From: Streptomyces sp. SID486
Lineage (GTDB): Bacteria > Actinomycetota > Actinomycetes > Streptomycetales > Streptomycetaceae
Direction of reading: 5' to 3'
NCBI RefSeq assembly: GCF_009865385.1
Contig: NZ_WWJT01000260.1
Coordinates: forward strand, 1-41,170
DNA: 41,170 nt
Positions within the stretch are counted from its first letter, which is position 1, and each line of letters starts with the position of its first letter. Under the pieces are notes generated by a model. It saw only the letters and a list, made by a program, of their open reading frames with translations, ran no database searches and had not been told where the DNA came from. This document shows, piece after piece, positions 6,858-15,687 of this stretch. A program made the translations under genes and the position numbers.

Positions 6858-9263
6858 ATGGCGGGGCTTTCTACCCCTCAGCAGTTGGGTCACCCCACAT
6901 CCCTCGCAGCCGCGGTCCTGACCGACGACAACCGGATCATCGTGGCCGTCATCGCGGCGGTCGCCTTGGCCGCGCTGGTGGTCGCGGGGATCCTGGTGCG
7001 TCAGGTACTCGCGGCGGGCGAGGGCACCGACAGCATGAAACGGATCGCCGAGGCGGTCCAGGAAGGCGCGAAGGCCTATCTCGCCCGGCAGTTGCGCACG
7101 CTCGCGGTATTCGCCGTGGTCGTGTTCTTCCTGCTCTTCCTGCTCCCCGCGGACGACTGGAATCAGCGAGCCGGCCGCTCGGTGTTCTTCCTGATCGGAG
7201 CGGTGTTCTCGGCGGCCACCGGCTATATCGGCATGTGGCTCGCCGTTCGCAGCAACGTGCGGGTCGCCGCGGCGGCCCGGGAAGCCACTCCGGCCCCGGG
7301 CGAACCTCAGAAAGATCTCACCACCGTCTCGCACACCGCGATGAAGATCGCATTTCGCACGGGCGGCGTCGTCGGCATGTTCACGGTGGGGCTCGGCCTG
7401 CTGGGCGCCTCCTGTGTGGTGCTCGTGTACGCGGCCGACGCGCCGAAGGTGCTGGAGGGCTTCGGCCTCGGCGCGGCCCTCATCGCGATGTTCATGCGAG
7501 TGGGCGGCGGCATCTTCACCAAGGCCGCCGACGTCGGCGCCGACCTGGTCGGCAAGGTCGAGCAGGGCATTCCGGAGGACGACCCGCGCAATGCCGCGAC
7601 CATCGCCGACAACGTGGGCGACAACGTCGGGGACTGCGCGGGGATGGCGGCCGACCTCTTCGAGTCGTACGCCGTGACCCTGGTGGCCGCGCTGATCCTC
7701 GGCAAGGCCGCGTTCGGCGACTCCGGACTGGCCTTCCCGCTGCTGGTGCCCGCCATCGGCGTCATCACGGCGATGATCGGCATCTTCGCGGTCGCTCCAC
7801 GCCGTAGCGACCGCAGTGGCATGAGCGCGATCAACCGCGGCTTCTTCATCTCCGCGGTGATCTCGCTGGCGCTGGTCGCGGTCGCGGTCTTCGTCTACCT
7901 GCCCTCGACGTACGCCGGCCTCGACGGCGTCACCGACGCCGCGATCAAGGGCAAGAACGGCGACCCGCGGATCCTCGCGCTCGTCGCGGTGGCCATCGGC
8001 ATCCTGCTCGCCGCCGTCATCCAGCAGCTGACCGGCTACTTCACCGAGACCACCCGCCGCCCGGTGCGGGACATCGGCAAGACCTCCCTCACGGGTCCGG
8101 CCACCGTCGTCCTGTCCGGCATCTCGGTCGGCCTGGAATCGGCCGTGTACACGGCCCTGCTCATCGGGCTCGGTGTGTACGGCGCGTTCCTGCTCGGTGG
8201 TACCTCGATCATGCTGGCGCTCTTCGCGGTCGCCCTGGCCGGCACCGGCCTGCTCACCACGGTCGGCGTGATCGTCGCCATGGACACCTTCGGGCCGGTC
8301 TCCGACAACGCGCAGGGCATCGCCGAGATGTCCGGTGACGTCGAAGGAGCGGGCGCGCAGGTGCTCACCAACCTGGACGCGGTCGGCAACACCACCAAGG
8401 CCATCACCAAGGGCATCGCCATCGCCACCGCCGTGCTGGCCGCGGCGGCGCTGTTCGGGTCGTACCGCGACGCCATCACCACCAACGTGCAGGAGGTCGG
8501 GGAGAAGCTGTCCGGGCCGGGAGCACCGCTCGGCCTGTCCCTGGACATCTCGCAGCCGAACAACCTCGTCGGCCTCATCGCGGGCGCCGCGGTCGTCTTC
8601 CTGTTCTCCGGGCTGGCCATCAACGCGGTGTCGCGGTCGGCGGGTTCGGTGGTGTTCGAGGTGCGGCGGCAGTTCCGCGAGCACCCCGGGATCATGGACT
8701 ACACCGAGAAGCCCGAGTACGGCCGGGTCGTCGACATCTGCACCAAGGACGCCCTGCGGGAGCTGGCCACGCCCGGTCTGCTCGCGGTCATGGCGCCGAT
8801 CTTCATCGGGTTCACGCTCGGCGTGGGCGCGCTCGGCTCCTACCTCGCCGGAGCCATCGGCGCGGGCACGCTGATGGCGGTGTTCCTGGCCAACTCGGGC
8901 GGTGCCTGGGACAACGCCAAGAAGCTGGTGGAGGACGGTCACCACGGAGGCAAGGGCAGTGAGGCCCACGCCGCCACGGTGATCGGAGACACGGTCGGTG
9001 ACCCCTTCAAGGACACCGCAGGCCCCGCGATCAACCCGCTGCTGAAGGTCATGAACCTGGTCTCGCTGCTCATCGCGCCCGCGGTGATCAAGTTCTCCTA
9101 CGGTGACGACAAGAACCTCGGGGTGCGGATCGGTATCGCGATCCTCGCGCTTCTGGTGATCGTCGTCTCGGTGTACGTCTCCAAGCGGCGCGGCATCGCC
9201 GTCGGGGACGAGGAGAACGCCGAGCGGGTGGCCAACTCGCCCGACGCCGCGGTGGTTTCGTAG
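6858..9263 (+). CDS. hppA: K(+)-independent proton-translocating pyrophosphatase
   Basis: Membrane-bound H(+)-PPase of 801 aa that couples hydrolysis of cytosolic pyrophosphate to proton pumping. The many hydrophobic helices and the length match the family. The pyrophosphate-binding loop is visible at about residue 224 onward (DVGADLVGKVEQGIPEDDPRN, then NVGDNVGDCAGMAADLFES), with a second Asp/Lys-rich loop near the C-terminus (SGGAWDNAKK, DTVGDPFKDTAGP). GNTTKA at about residue 509 carries Lys where K(+)-dependent enzymes have Ala, placing it in the K(+)-independent class. The ATG follows AAGGAGGACGA, a strong ribosome site. It is syntenic with hppA next to bldG in other streptomycetes. Confidence 0.95.
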   Translation: MAGLSTPQQLGHPTSLAAAVLTDDNRIIVAVIAAVALAALVVAGILVRQVLAAGEGTDSMKRIAEAVQEGAKAYLARQLRTLAVFAVVVFFLLFLLPADDWNQRAGRSVFFLIGAVFSAATGYIGMWLAVRSNVRVAAAAREATPAPGEPQKDLTTVSHTAMKIAFRTGGVVGMFTVGLGLLGASCVVLVYAADAPKVLEGFGLGAALIAMFMRVGGGIFTKAADVGADLVGKVEQGIPEDDPRNAATIADNVGDNVGDCAGMAADLFESYAVTLVAALILGKAAFGDSGLAFPLLVPAIGVITAMIGIFAVAPRRSDRSGMSAINRGFFISAVISLALVAVAVFVYLPSTYAGLDGVTDAAIKGKNGDPRILALVAVAIGILLAAVIQQLTGYFTETTRRPVRDIGKTSLTGPATVVLSGISVGLESAVYTALLIGLGVYGAFLLGGTSIMLALFAVALAGTGLLTTVGVIVAMDTFGPVSDNAQGIAEMSGDVEGAGAQVLTNLDAVGNTTKAITKGIAIATAVLAAAALFGSYRDAITTNVQEVGEKLSGPGAPLGLSLDISQPNNLVGLIAGAAVVFLFSGLAINAVSRSAGSVVFEVRRQFREHPGIMDYTEKPEYGRVVDICTKDALRELATPGLLAVMAPIFIGFTLGVGALGSYLAGAIGAGTLMAVFLANSGGAWDNAKKLVEDGHHGGKGSEAHAATVIGDTVGDPFKDTAGPAINPLLKVMNLVSLLIAPAVIKFSYGDDKNLGVRIGIAILALLVIVVSVYVSKRRGIAVGDEENAERVANSPDAAVVS

Positions 9264-9286
9264 ATCAGGCCGAAGGGCCTGGCCGA

Positions 9287-9330
9287 CGGGCGGGCGGACG
9301 GCGCGTGCTGACGCGCCGGCCGCCCGCCCG
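9287..9330 (+). terminator. long GC-rich hairpin after hppA
   Basis: A stem of about 20 bp with one mismatch (CGGGCGGGCGG, A, CGGCGCGT paired with ACGCGCCG, G, CCGCCCGCCCG) closes a GCTG loop 23 bp after the hppA stop. There is no U tract, as is common for streptomycete terminators. Confidence 0.7.
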
Positions 9331-9476
9331 CGTCTGTGCGATCACCCACGTCGTGACCCTTCTCTCTCATGGTGCAAAAAGTCACAAAAGCCTACTCATG
9401 CCTCGGTCGGCACGGGGAGGCGGTCCCGTTCCCGTGTAGATTCCGGGGGCCGAGAGCCATGGAAGGGACCGATCCG

Positions 9477-10088
9477 GTGAACAAGAAGCTCGCGGCCGCA
9501 CTGTCCGGCGGCGCGGTACTGGTGGTGGCGCTGACGGGATGCAGCAGCAGCGGGGACGAGGGACCCGACCCCAAGCTGGTGTCCTGGGCCAAGACGGTGT
9601 GCGACGCGGTACCCGCGCAGAACACGAAGATCAAGAAGGCCAACGCGTCGATCGCGGCCATCGCCACGGACAGCAACCTCCCGCCCAAGAGCGCCCAGGC
9701 GACGTACGTGGCGGCGTTCCAGGACCTGGCCGATGGCTACAAGTCGCTCGCGGGCGCCCTCAACGGCGCCGGAGCGCCCCCCGGCGTGGACGGCGGCGCC
9801 AAGCTGCAGCAGGACGCCGCCAAGAACCTCGCCGGTCTCTCCACGTCGTACGCCGAGCTGAAGAAGAAGGTCGAGGGGCTCGACACCAAGGACCAGGGCA
9901 AGTTCGCCAAGGGTCTCAAGGAGGTCGCCATCCAGACGAAGGAAGTCGGCAAGCAGGGCGACAACGGCACGCAGGCGCTGAAGCGGCTCGAGCAGGGCAA
10001 GGTCAAGGAAGCGATGGCCGAGGCGACCAGCTGCAAGGTCGCCGCGTCCGCGACGGCCCAGCCGACGGGACAGACGACCGGCGGCTGA
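9477..10088 (+). CDS. small exported lipoprotein
   Basis: Predicted lipoprotein of 203 aa. The GTG at 9477 (GGAAGGG upstream) begins MNKKLAAALSGG, a hydrophobic core and lipobox LTGC, so Cys at about 22 would be lipidated. The mature part is Ser/Gly-rich at first, then helical with many Lys/Ala (QNTKIKKANASIAAIATDS, YAELKKKVEGLDTKDQGKF) and a late Cys (ATSCKVAA) that could pair with an early one (AKTVCDAV). I do not recognise a characterised function. Alternative in-frame starts at 9459 and 9369 would place extra residues before a good signal peptide and are less likely. Confidence 0.75.
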   Translation: MNKKLAAALSGGAVLVVALTGCSSSGDEGPDPKLVSWAKTVCDAVPAQNTKIKKANASIAAIATDSNLPPKSAQATYVAAFQDLADGYKSLAGALNGAGAPPGVDGGAKLQQDAAKNLAGLSTSYAELKKKVEGLDTKDQGKFAKGLKEVAIQTKEVGKQGDNGTQALKRLEQGKVKEAMAEATSCKVAASATAQPTGQTTGG

Positions 10089-10089
10089 C

Positions 10090-10275
10090 GACCGCGGGCT
10101 GACGACCTCGGGCTGCCCGTGGGCTGACGACCGCGGGCTGAGGACCGCGTCCCGACGATCGCGCCCTGACGACGCGCCCTGACGACGCGCCCTGACGACG
10201 CGCCCTGACGACGCGCCCTGACGACCGCGTCCCTGAGGACCGTGGACCGGGGGCTGATGACTGCGGCCTGACGGC
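10090..10275. repeat. 13-bp minisatellite between lipoprotein and methyltransferase genes
   Basis: Five perfect tandem copies of GCGCCCTGACGAC run from 10161 to 10225. They are flanked on both sides by degenerate versions (CTGACGACCGCGGG and similar) from just after the lipoprotein stop to about 10275. The rest of the 362-bp gap (to 10450) is GC-rich, with further CTGACGGCGG/CTGGCGGCGG words and no credible gene. Confidence 0.75.
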
Positions 10276-10438
10276 TGCGAGCTGACGCGGCGGGCCTGCG
10301 CCGACATCGGCTGACGGCGGCGGGCCTCCGCCGGCATCGGCTGGCGGCGGCGGGCGTCTCGGTGGTCGTCTCCGCGGTCGTTCGGCCGACGTCGGCGGAG
10401 GGCTGGCGCGGAGTCGGTTCCGGGTGGCCGCCCCGGGC

Positions 10439-10444
10439 CACAAT
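10439..10444 (+). promoter_or_regulatory. possible -10 box of a leaderless methyltransferase transcript
   Basis: CACAAT ends 6 nt before the GTG at 10451, which would place the transcription start at the start codon. Leaderless genes are frequent in Streptomyces. No convincing -35 element is seen. Confidence 0.35.
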
Positions 10445-10450
10445 GGGGGC

Positions 10451-11971
10451 GTGACTGACTCCGGACTCGCTCCCCTGCCCGCTTCCGACCGGCCCGACAC
10501 CGCCGCGCGCCTGAGGGACGCGCTGCTGGCCGCCTCCTTCACCGCCGACGGACTGCTCGATCTGCTCGGAGCCGCCGCCTACGCGGCGCTGGCCCGCAGC
10601 GAGACCGTGCCCGCCCTGCGGGCCACCCGTGGCGACACGCCGCTGGAGACACTCGTACGGCTGTTCCTGCTCCAGCAACCGGTGCCCCACGCGCGCGTGG
10701 CCTCCGTCCTGCCGGTCGAGGAGGCGCTGGCGGCCGGCTGGCTGGCGCGCGTGGGCGGCGACGAGGTGGCCGCGACCGTGGACGTGCGGCCGTACGGCGG
10801 TCCCGGCGGCGAGGACTGGTTCATCGTCTCCGACCTCGGCTGCGCGGTCGGCGGTGCGGGCGGCATCGGACAGCACGACGAGGGGGTCGTCCTGGGCGTC
10901 GGCGGCGCCTCCACGACCCTCGCCGGCATCACCGTCCGCACCCCCGTCACCTCCGCCCTGGACCTCGGCACCGGCTCCGGCATCCAGGCGCTGCACGCCG
11001 CTCAGCACGCCACGCGCGTGACGGCGACCGATCTCAACCCGCGCGCCCTGCACATCACGGCGCTCACCCTGGCGCTCTCCGGGGCGCCCGCGGCCGAGCT
11101 GCGCGAGGGATCGCTGTTCGAGCCGGTCCGGGACGGCGAAACCTTCGACCTGATCGTGTCCAACCCGCCGTTCGTGATCTCCCCGCGCGCCCGGCTGACG
11201 TACCGGGACGGCGGCATGGGCGGGGACGATCTGTGCCGCTCGCTCGTCCAGCAGGCGGGGGAACGGCTGAACGAGGGCGGGTTCGCGCAGTTCCTCGGGA
11301 ACTGGCAGCACGTGGCGGGGGAGGACTGGCAGGACAGGCTCAGGTCATGGGTGCCGCGCGGGTGCGATGCCTGGATCGTGCAGCGTGAGGTGCAGGACGT
11401 CACGCAGTACGCCGAGCTGTGGCTGAGGGACGCCGGCGACCACCGCGGCGACCCGGCGGAGTACCAGGCGCGGTACGACGCGTGGCTCGACGAGTTCGAG
11501 GCGCGCAAGGTCAAGTCGGTCGGCTTCGGCTGGATCACCCTGCGCAGGACCGGGTCGGCCGAACCCGTGATCACCGTGGAGGAGTGGCCGCACCCGGTCG
11601 AGCAGCCGCTCGGGGAGACGATCCGGGCGCACTTCGACCGTCTCGACTACCTGCGGGAGCACGACGACGCGGCGCTGCTGGACAGCCACTTCAAGCTCGT
11701 CGTGGAAGTGGTCCAGGAGCAGGTCGGGCTGCCCGGCGCCGAGGACCCGGAGCACGTGGTGCTGCGCCAGCACCGCGGGATGCGCCGGGCGACGAAGGTG
11801 GACACGGTCGGTGCCGGGTTCGCCGGAGTGTGCGACGGGACGCTGAGCGCGGGCCGCATCCTGGACGCCATCGCGCAGCTCGTCGGCGAGGACCCGGTGC
11901 TGCTCCGTGACCGCACCCCCGCCCAGATCCGGCTGCTCGTGGAACAGGGCTTCCTGGAGCCGGTGCGCTGA
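10451..11971 (+). CDS. class I SAM-dependent methyltransferase (HemK/RsmC-like)
   Basis: A 506-aa protein with a central Rossmann methyltransferase domain. Motif I is ALDLGTGSGIQAL (about residue 168), followed by the acidic residue in TATDLNP, and motif IV is SNPPFVISP (about residue 237), the N-P-P-[FY] signature of enzymes that methylate planar nitrogens (PrmC/HemK, RsmC, N6-adenine enzymes). The N-terminal ~150 aa and C-terminal ~170 aa are actinobacterial extensions seen in the orthologous family between hppA and topA. The C-terminal part, with KVDTVGAGFAGVCDGTLSAG, is winged-helix-like. The substrate cannot be told from sequence. A GTG at 10424 is a less likely start. Confidence 0.8.
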   Translation: MTDSGLAPLPASDRPDTAARLRDALLAASFTADGLLDLLGAAAYAALARSETVPALRATRGDTPLETLVRLFLLQQPVPHARVASVLPVEEALAAGWLARVGGDEVAATVDVRPYGGPGGEDWFIVSDLGCAVGGAGGIGQHDEGVVLGVGGASTTLAGITVRTPVTSALDLGTGSGIQALHAAQHATRVTATDLNPRALHITALTLALSGAPAAELREGSLFEPVRDGETFDLIVSNPPFVISPRARLTYRDGGMGGDDLCRSLVQQAGERLNEGGFAQFLGNWQHVAGEDWQDRLRSWVPRGCDAWIVQREVQDVTQYAELWLRDAGDHRGDPAEYQARYDAWLDEFEARKVKSVGFGWITLRRTGSAEPVITVEEWPHPVEQPLGETIRAHFDRLDYLREHDDAALLDSHFKLVVEVVQEQVGLPGAEDPEHVVLRQHRGMRRATKVDTVGAGFAGVCDGTLSAGRILDAIAQLVGEDPVLLRDRTPAQIRLLVEQGFLEPVR

Positions 11972-12001
11972 CGGCACGCCCGGGGCCGGCCCGGGTGTCC
12001 A

Positions 12002-12029
12002 GCGGACGCCGCCGTACGGCGGCGTCCGC
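12002..12029 (+). terminator. perfect 28-bp palindrome, probable terminator
   Basis: GCGGACGCCGCC, a GTAC loop and the exact complement form a perfect hairpin 31 bp after the methyltransferase stop codon. The remaining stretch up to 12243 holds AT-rich words (GGAAAAATATGG at about 12093) that may belong to the next promoter. Confidence 0.7.
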
Positions 12030-12243
12030 GCGCCGGGCTGGACGGTCGTCCGGGGCTGTCGTGGCTGTCGCGGGCCCGGTTCCGGAAAACGGCCGGAAAA
12101 ATATGGCCTACGCATCAGCGGGACGCTCGTTCGTGCGCAAGTTCGATTACGAGGGCACCCTCCGTTCATCCTGATGTCGCCCGTCCGTCTCCCGCGCGTG
12201 CCACCCTCCGGGCGCCGGGCGGGGCCGACGGCGGGAAAGGGGC

Positions 12244-12450
12244 GTGCGGGCGGTGGAGAGTGGGCCGGCGATCTTCGCTGGAGTGGTGTTCGCCCTGTTC
12301 GGGGCCGGTCTGCTGGCCTGGACGGGGACGCGTGTGAGGCGCCGGGAACCGGTCGCCCTCGGTGTGAGTCGGGTCGCATCGGCCACCGCCGCGAGTGTCG
12401 CCGGAACGGTCGCGCTGGCCCTCGGCGTGTACTGCCTGACCCGGCTCTGA
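12244..12450 (+). CDS. small two-helix membrane protein
   Basis: A 68-aa protein with two hydrophobic segments (AIFAGVVFALFGAGLLAWTG and ATAASVAGTVALALGVYCL) separated by a basic loop (RVRRREP). The start is a GTG with GGGAAAGGGG directly upstream; a GTG 9 nt later is possible. The gene position matches a conserved small hypothetical membrane protein preceding topA in streptomycetes. Function is unknown. Confidence 0.6.
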   Translation: MRAVESGPAIFAGVVFALFGAGLLAWTGTRVRRREPVALGVSRVASATAASVAGTVALALGVYCLTRL

Positions 12451-12587
12451 GGCCGGGCGGCGCCGTGTCCGGGGAGTAAGGGGAGCGCCACGCTCCGGAC
12501 AGGGGCGGGGACGAGACGGCCGGTCCGGGCGGCAGGAATGCCGGTAGTCGGGTTACCGTTCGAGTGGCCGTTGTGGGCTTTTCCCGT

Positions 12588-12612
12588 TTGACACGGGGGC
12601 GGGATGTAGCGT
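12588..12612 (+). promoter_or_regulatory. possible topA promoter element
   Basis: TTGACA (12588-12593) is a perfect -35 hexamer about 115 nt upstream of the topA start. The nearest -10-like word, TAGCGT (12607-12612), is only 13 nt away, much shorter than normal. Streptomyces topA expression is known to respond to supercoiling; whether this spacing matters is inference. Confidence 0.3.
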
Positions 12613-12707
12613 CACACTCCGCAGCGTCACACGTGCCAGCAGTACGCCGCGACCCCGGGACCAAGGCCTGGGGAGGCCCCCAGCGTCGACCGGAGAGAAG
12701 AGCGAAG

Positions 12708-15560
12708 TTGTCCCCGACCAGCGAGACCGCACACGGCGGTCGCCGACTCGTCATCGTCGAGTCGCCTGCCAAGGCGAAGACGATCAAGGGCTATCTCGGC
12801 CCCGGTTACACCGTCGAGGCGAGCGTCGGGCACATCCGCGACCTTCCCAACGGCGCGGCGGAGGTGCCGGAGAAGTACACCGGCGAGGTCCGCCGCCTCG
12901 GTGTGGACGTCGAACACGACTTCCAGCCGATCTATGTGGTCAACGCGGACAAGAAGGCTCAGGTCAAGAAGCTCAAGGACCTGCTGAAGGACTCCGACGA
13001 GCTGTTCCTCGCCACCGATGAGGACCGGGAGGGCGAGGCGATCGCCTGGCACCTCCAGGAGGTCCTGAAGCCGAAGATCCCGGTCAAGCGCATGGTGTTC
13101 CACGAGATCACCAAGGACGCGATCCGCGAGGCCGTCGCCAACCCGCGCCAGCTCAACCAGAAGCTGGTCGACGCCCAGGAGACCCGCCGTATCCTCGACC
13201 GCCTCTACGGCTACGAGGTCTCCCCGGTGCTGTGGAAGAAGGTCATGCCCCGGCTGTCGGCCGGCCGCGTGCAGTCCGTCGCCACGCGACTCGTGGTGGA
13301 GCGGGAGCGCGAGCGCATCGCCTTCCGTTCCGCCGAGTACTGGGACCTGACGGGCACTTTCGCGACCGGCCGCGCGGGGGACGCGTCGGACCCGTCGTCG
13401 CTGGTCGCCCGCCTCCAGACCGTCGACGGCAGGCGTGTCGCGCAGGGCCGCGACTTCGACTCCCTGGGACAGATCAAGAGCGCGAACACCCTCCACCTCG
13501 ACGAGGCGACCGCCCGCGCCCTCGCCGCCGGCCTGGAGAACACCCGCTTCTCCGTGCGCTCCGTCGAGTCCAAGCCGTACCGCCGCTCGCCGTACGCCCC
13601 GTTCCGTACGACGACGCTCCAGCAGGAGGCCAGCCGCAAGCTCGGTTTCGGCGCGAAGGCGACCATGCAGGTCGCGCAGAAGCTGTACGAGAACGGCTAC
13701 ATCACGTACATGCGTACGGACTCCACGACGCTGAGCGACACCGCGATCAACGCGGCCCGCGCCCAGGTCACGCAGCTGTACGGCGCCGACTACCTGCCGC
13801 CGCAGCCGCGTACGTACGCCGGCAAGGTGAAGAACGCGCAGGAGGCGCACGAGGCGATCCGCCCCTCGGGTGATCGTTTCCGCACCCCCGCCGAGACCGG
13901 CCTGACCGGTGACCAGTTCAAGCTCTACGAGCTGATCTGGAAGCGGACCGTCGCCTCCCAGATGAAGGACGCGACCGGCAACAGCGTCACCGTGAAGATC
14001 GGCGGCACCGCCGCCGACGGCCGGGACGTCGAATTCAGCGCCTCCGGCAAGACGATCACCTTCCACGGCTTCCTCAAGGCGTACGTCGAGGGCGCCGACG
14101 ACCCGAACGCCGAACTGGACGACCGCGAGCGCCGGCTGCCGCAGGTCGCCGAGGGTGACGCGCTGTCCGCCGAGGAGATCACGGTCGACGGCCACGCCAC
14201 CAAGCCGCCGGCCAGGTACACCGAGGCGTCCCTGGTCAAGGAGCTGGAGGAGCGCGAGATCGGCCGCCCGTCGACGTACGCGTCGATCATCGGCACGATC
14301 CTCGACCGCGGCTACGTGTTCAAGAAGGGCACGGCCCTGGTGCCGTCCTTCCTGTCCTTCGCCGTGGTGAACCTCCTGGAGAAGCACTTCGGGCGGCTCG
14401 TCGACTACGACTTCACCGCCAAGATGGAGGACGACCTCGACCGCATCGCCGCGGGTGAGGCCCAGGCCGTGCCGTGGCTGAAGCGCTTCTACTTCGGCGA
14501 GTCGGTGCCGAACAGCGGCTTCGCCGCCGGTGCCACGGGCGGCGCGGCCGACGCCGGCAACGGTGACGGCGACCACCTCGGCGGCCTCAAGGAGCTGGTG
14601 ACCGACCTGGGCGCGATCGACGCGCGCGAGGTGTCCTCCTTCCCGGTGGGCAACGACATCGTGCTCCGGGTCGGCCGCTACGGCCCGTACATCGAGCGCG
14701 GCGAGAAGGACACCGAGCAGCACCAGCGCGCCGACATCCCCGACGACCTGGCGCCGGACGAGCTGAGCGTCGAACTGGCCGAGGAACTGCTGGCCAAGCC
14801 CAGCGGCGACTTCGAGCTGGGCGCCGACCCGGCCACCGGTCACACGATCGTCGCCAAGGACGGCCGCTACGGCCCGTACGTCACCGAGGTGCTCCCCGAG
14901 GGCACGCCGAAGACCGGCAAGAACGCCGTCAAGCCGCGCACGGCCTCCCTCTTCAAGTCGATGTCCCTCGACACGGTGACGCTCGACGAGGCGCTGAAGC
15001 TGATGTCGCTTCCGCGCGTCGTCGGCACCGACGCCGAGGGCCAGGAGATCACCGCGCAGAACGGCCGCTACGGCCCGTACCTGAAGAAGGGCACGGACTC
15101 GCGGTCGCTGCAGGCCGAGGACCAGCTCTTCACGATCACGCTGGAAGAGGCGCTGGCGATCTACGCCCAGCCCAAGCAGCGCGGCCGGGCCGCCGCCAAG
15201 CCGCCGCTGAAGGAGCTGGGCGAGGACCCCGTCTCCGGCAAGCCGGTCGTGGTCAAGGACGGCCGCTTCGGCCCGTACGTCACCGACGGCGAGACCAATG
15301 CCACCCTCCGCTCCGGTGACAGCGTCGAGGAGATCACCCCTGAGCGTGGTTTCGAGCTGCTCGCGGAGAAGCGCGCCAAGGGCCCGGCGAAGAAGACCGT
15401 GAAGAAGGCGGCGGCCAAGAAGACCGCCCCGGCCAAGAAGACCGCCGCCAAGAAGACGGCGGCCAAGAAGACCACGGCCGCGAAGAAGACGACCGCCAAG
15501 AAGACCACCGCGAAGAAGGCGACGGCTTCGAAGACGGCGGCTTCCACCTCGGAGGACTGA
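12708..15560 (+). CDS. topA: DNA topoisomerase I with lysine-repeat C-terminal tail
   Basis: Type IA topoisomerase of 950 aa that relaxes negative supercoils. The TOPRIM domain opens the protein (LVIVESPAKAKTI; acidic triad in DEDREGEAIAWH). The catalytic tyrosine lies in YITYMRTDS (about residue 333), and the decatenation-loop and gate domains follow. The C-terminus lacks Cys4 zinc fingers. Instead it has several TopoI C-terminal repeats, each with (N/D)GR(Y/F)GPY, and an Ala/Lys tail (AAKKTTAKK-type repeats, about residues 895-945), as in other streptomycete TopA where the tail aids processivity. The chosen TTG at 12708 gives the usual length and has GGAGAGAAG upstream; an upstream ATG-like extension (from 12564) is unlikely. 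Confidence 0.95.
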   Translation: MSPTSETAHGGRRLVIVESPAKAKTIKGYLGPGYTVEASVGHIRDLPNGAAEVPEKYTGEVRRLGVDVEHDFQPIYVVNADKKAQVKKLKDLLKDSDELFLATDEDREGEAIAWHLQEVLKPKIPVKRMVFHEITKDAIREAVANPRQLNQKLVDAQETRRILDRLYGYEVSPVLWKKVMPRLSAGRVQSVATRLVVERERERIAFRSAEYWDLTGTFATGRAGDASDPSSLVARLQTVDGRRVAQGRDFDSLGQIKSANTLHLDEATARALAAGLENTRFSVRSVESKPYRRSPYAPFRTTTLQQEASRKLGFGAKATMQVAQKLYENGYITYMRTDSTTLSDTAINAARAQVTQLYGADYLPPQPRTYAGKVKNAQEAHEAIRPSGDRFRTPAETGLTGDQFKLYELIWKRTVASQMKDATGNSVTVKIGGTAADGRDVEFSASGKTITFHGFLKAYVEGADDPNAELDDRERRLPQVAEGDALSAEEITVDGHATKPPARYTEASLVKELEEREIGRPSTYASIIGTILDRGYVFKKGTALVPSFLSFAVVNLLEKHFGRLVDYDFTAKMEDDLDRIAAGEAQAVPWLKRFYFGESVPNSGFAAGATGGAADAGNGDGDHLGGLKELVTDLGAIDAREVSSFPVGNDIVLRVGRYGPYIERGEKDTEQHQRADIPDDLAPDELSVELAEELLAKPSGDFELGADPATGHTIVAKDGRYGPYVTEVLPEGTPKTGKNAVKPRTASLFKSMSLDTVTLDEALKLMSLPRVVGTDAEGQEITAQNGRYGPYLKKGTDSRSLQAEDQLFTITLEEALAIYAQPKQRGRAAAKPPLKELGEDPVSGKPVVVKDGRFGPYVTDGETNATLRSGDSVEEITPERGFELLAEKRAKGPAKKTVKKAAAKKTAPAKKTAAKKTAAKKTTAAKKTTAKKTTAKKATASKTAASTSED

Positions 15561-15602
15561 CCCGACCAGGTCGGCCCGCGGCTCCCCGGCTTCGCGGAAC
15601 GG

Positions 15603-15633
15603 ACGCCCCGGCATCACTTCGGTGCCGGGGCGT
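15603..15633 (+). terminator. terminator after topA
   Basis: ACGCCCCGGCA pairs exactly with TGCCGGGGCGT (15603-15613 with 15623-15633) around a 9-nt loop containing TTCG, 42 bp after the topA stop. Confidence 0.75.
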
Positions 15634-15675
15634 GCGCATGCCAGGAGGGCGAGGTGTGGTGTCAGCGGCTGCGGA

Positions 15676-15681
15676 TAGGCT
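15676..15681 (+). promoter_or_regulatory. possible -10 box, leaderless start of the tmk fusion
   Basis: TAGGCT ends 6 nt before the ATG at 15688, and no Shine-Dalgarno sequence is present. The mRNA therefore probably starts at or next to the ATG. The -35 region is not convincing. Confidence 0.4.
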
Positions 15682-15687
15682 GAACGC

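Noticed and set aside
6795..8969. Long open frame antisense to hppA
   Set aside because: Shadow of a strongly conserved sense gene; His/Asp/Arg-rich composition with no domain.
15400..15545. Apparent low-complexity frameshift at the topA 3' end
   Set aside because: The Ala/Lys repeats are a genuine feature of streptomycete TopA tails and remain in frame to the stop.
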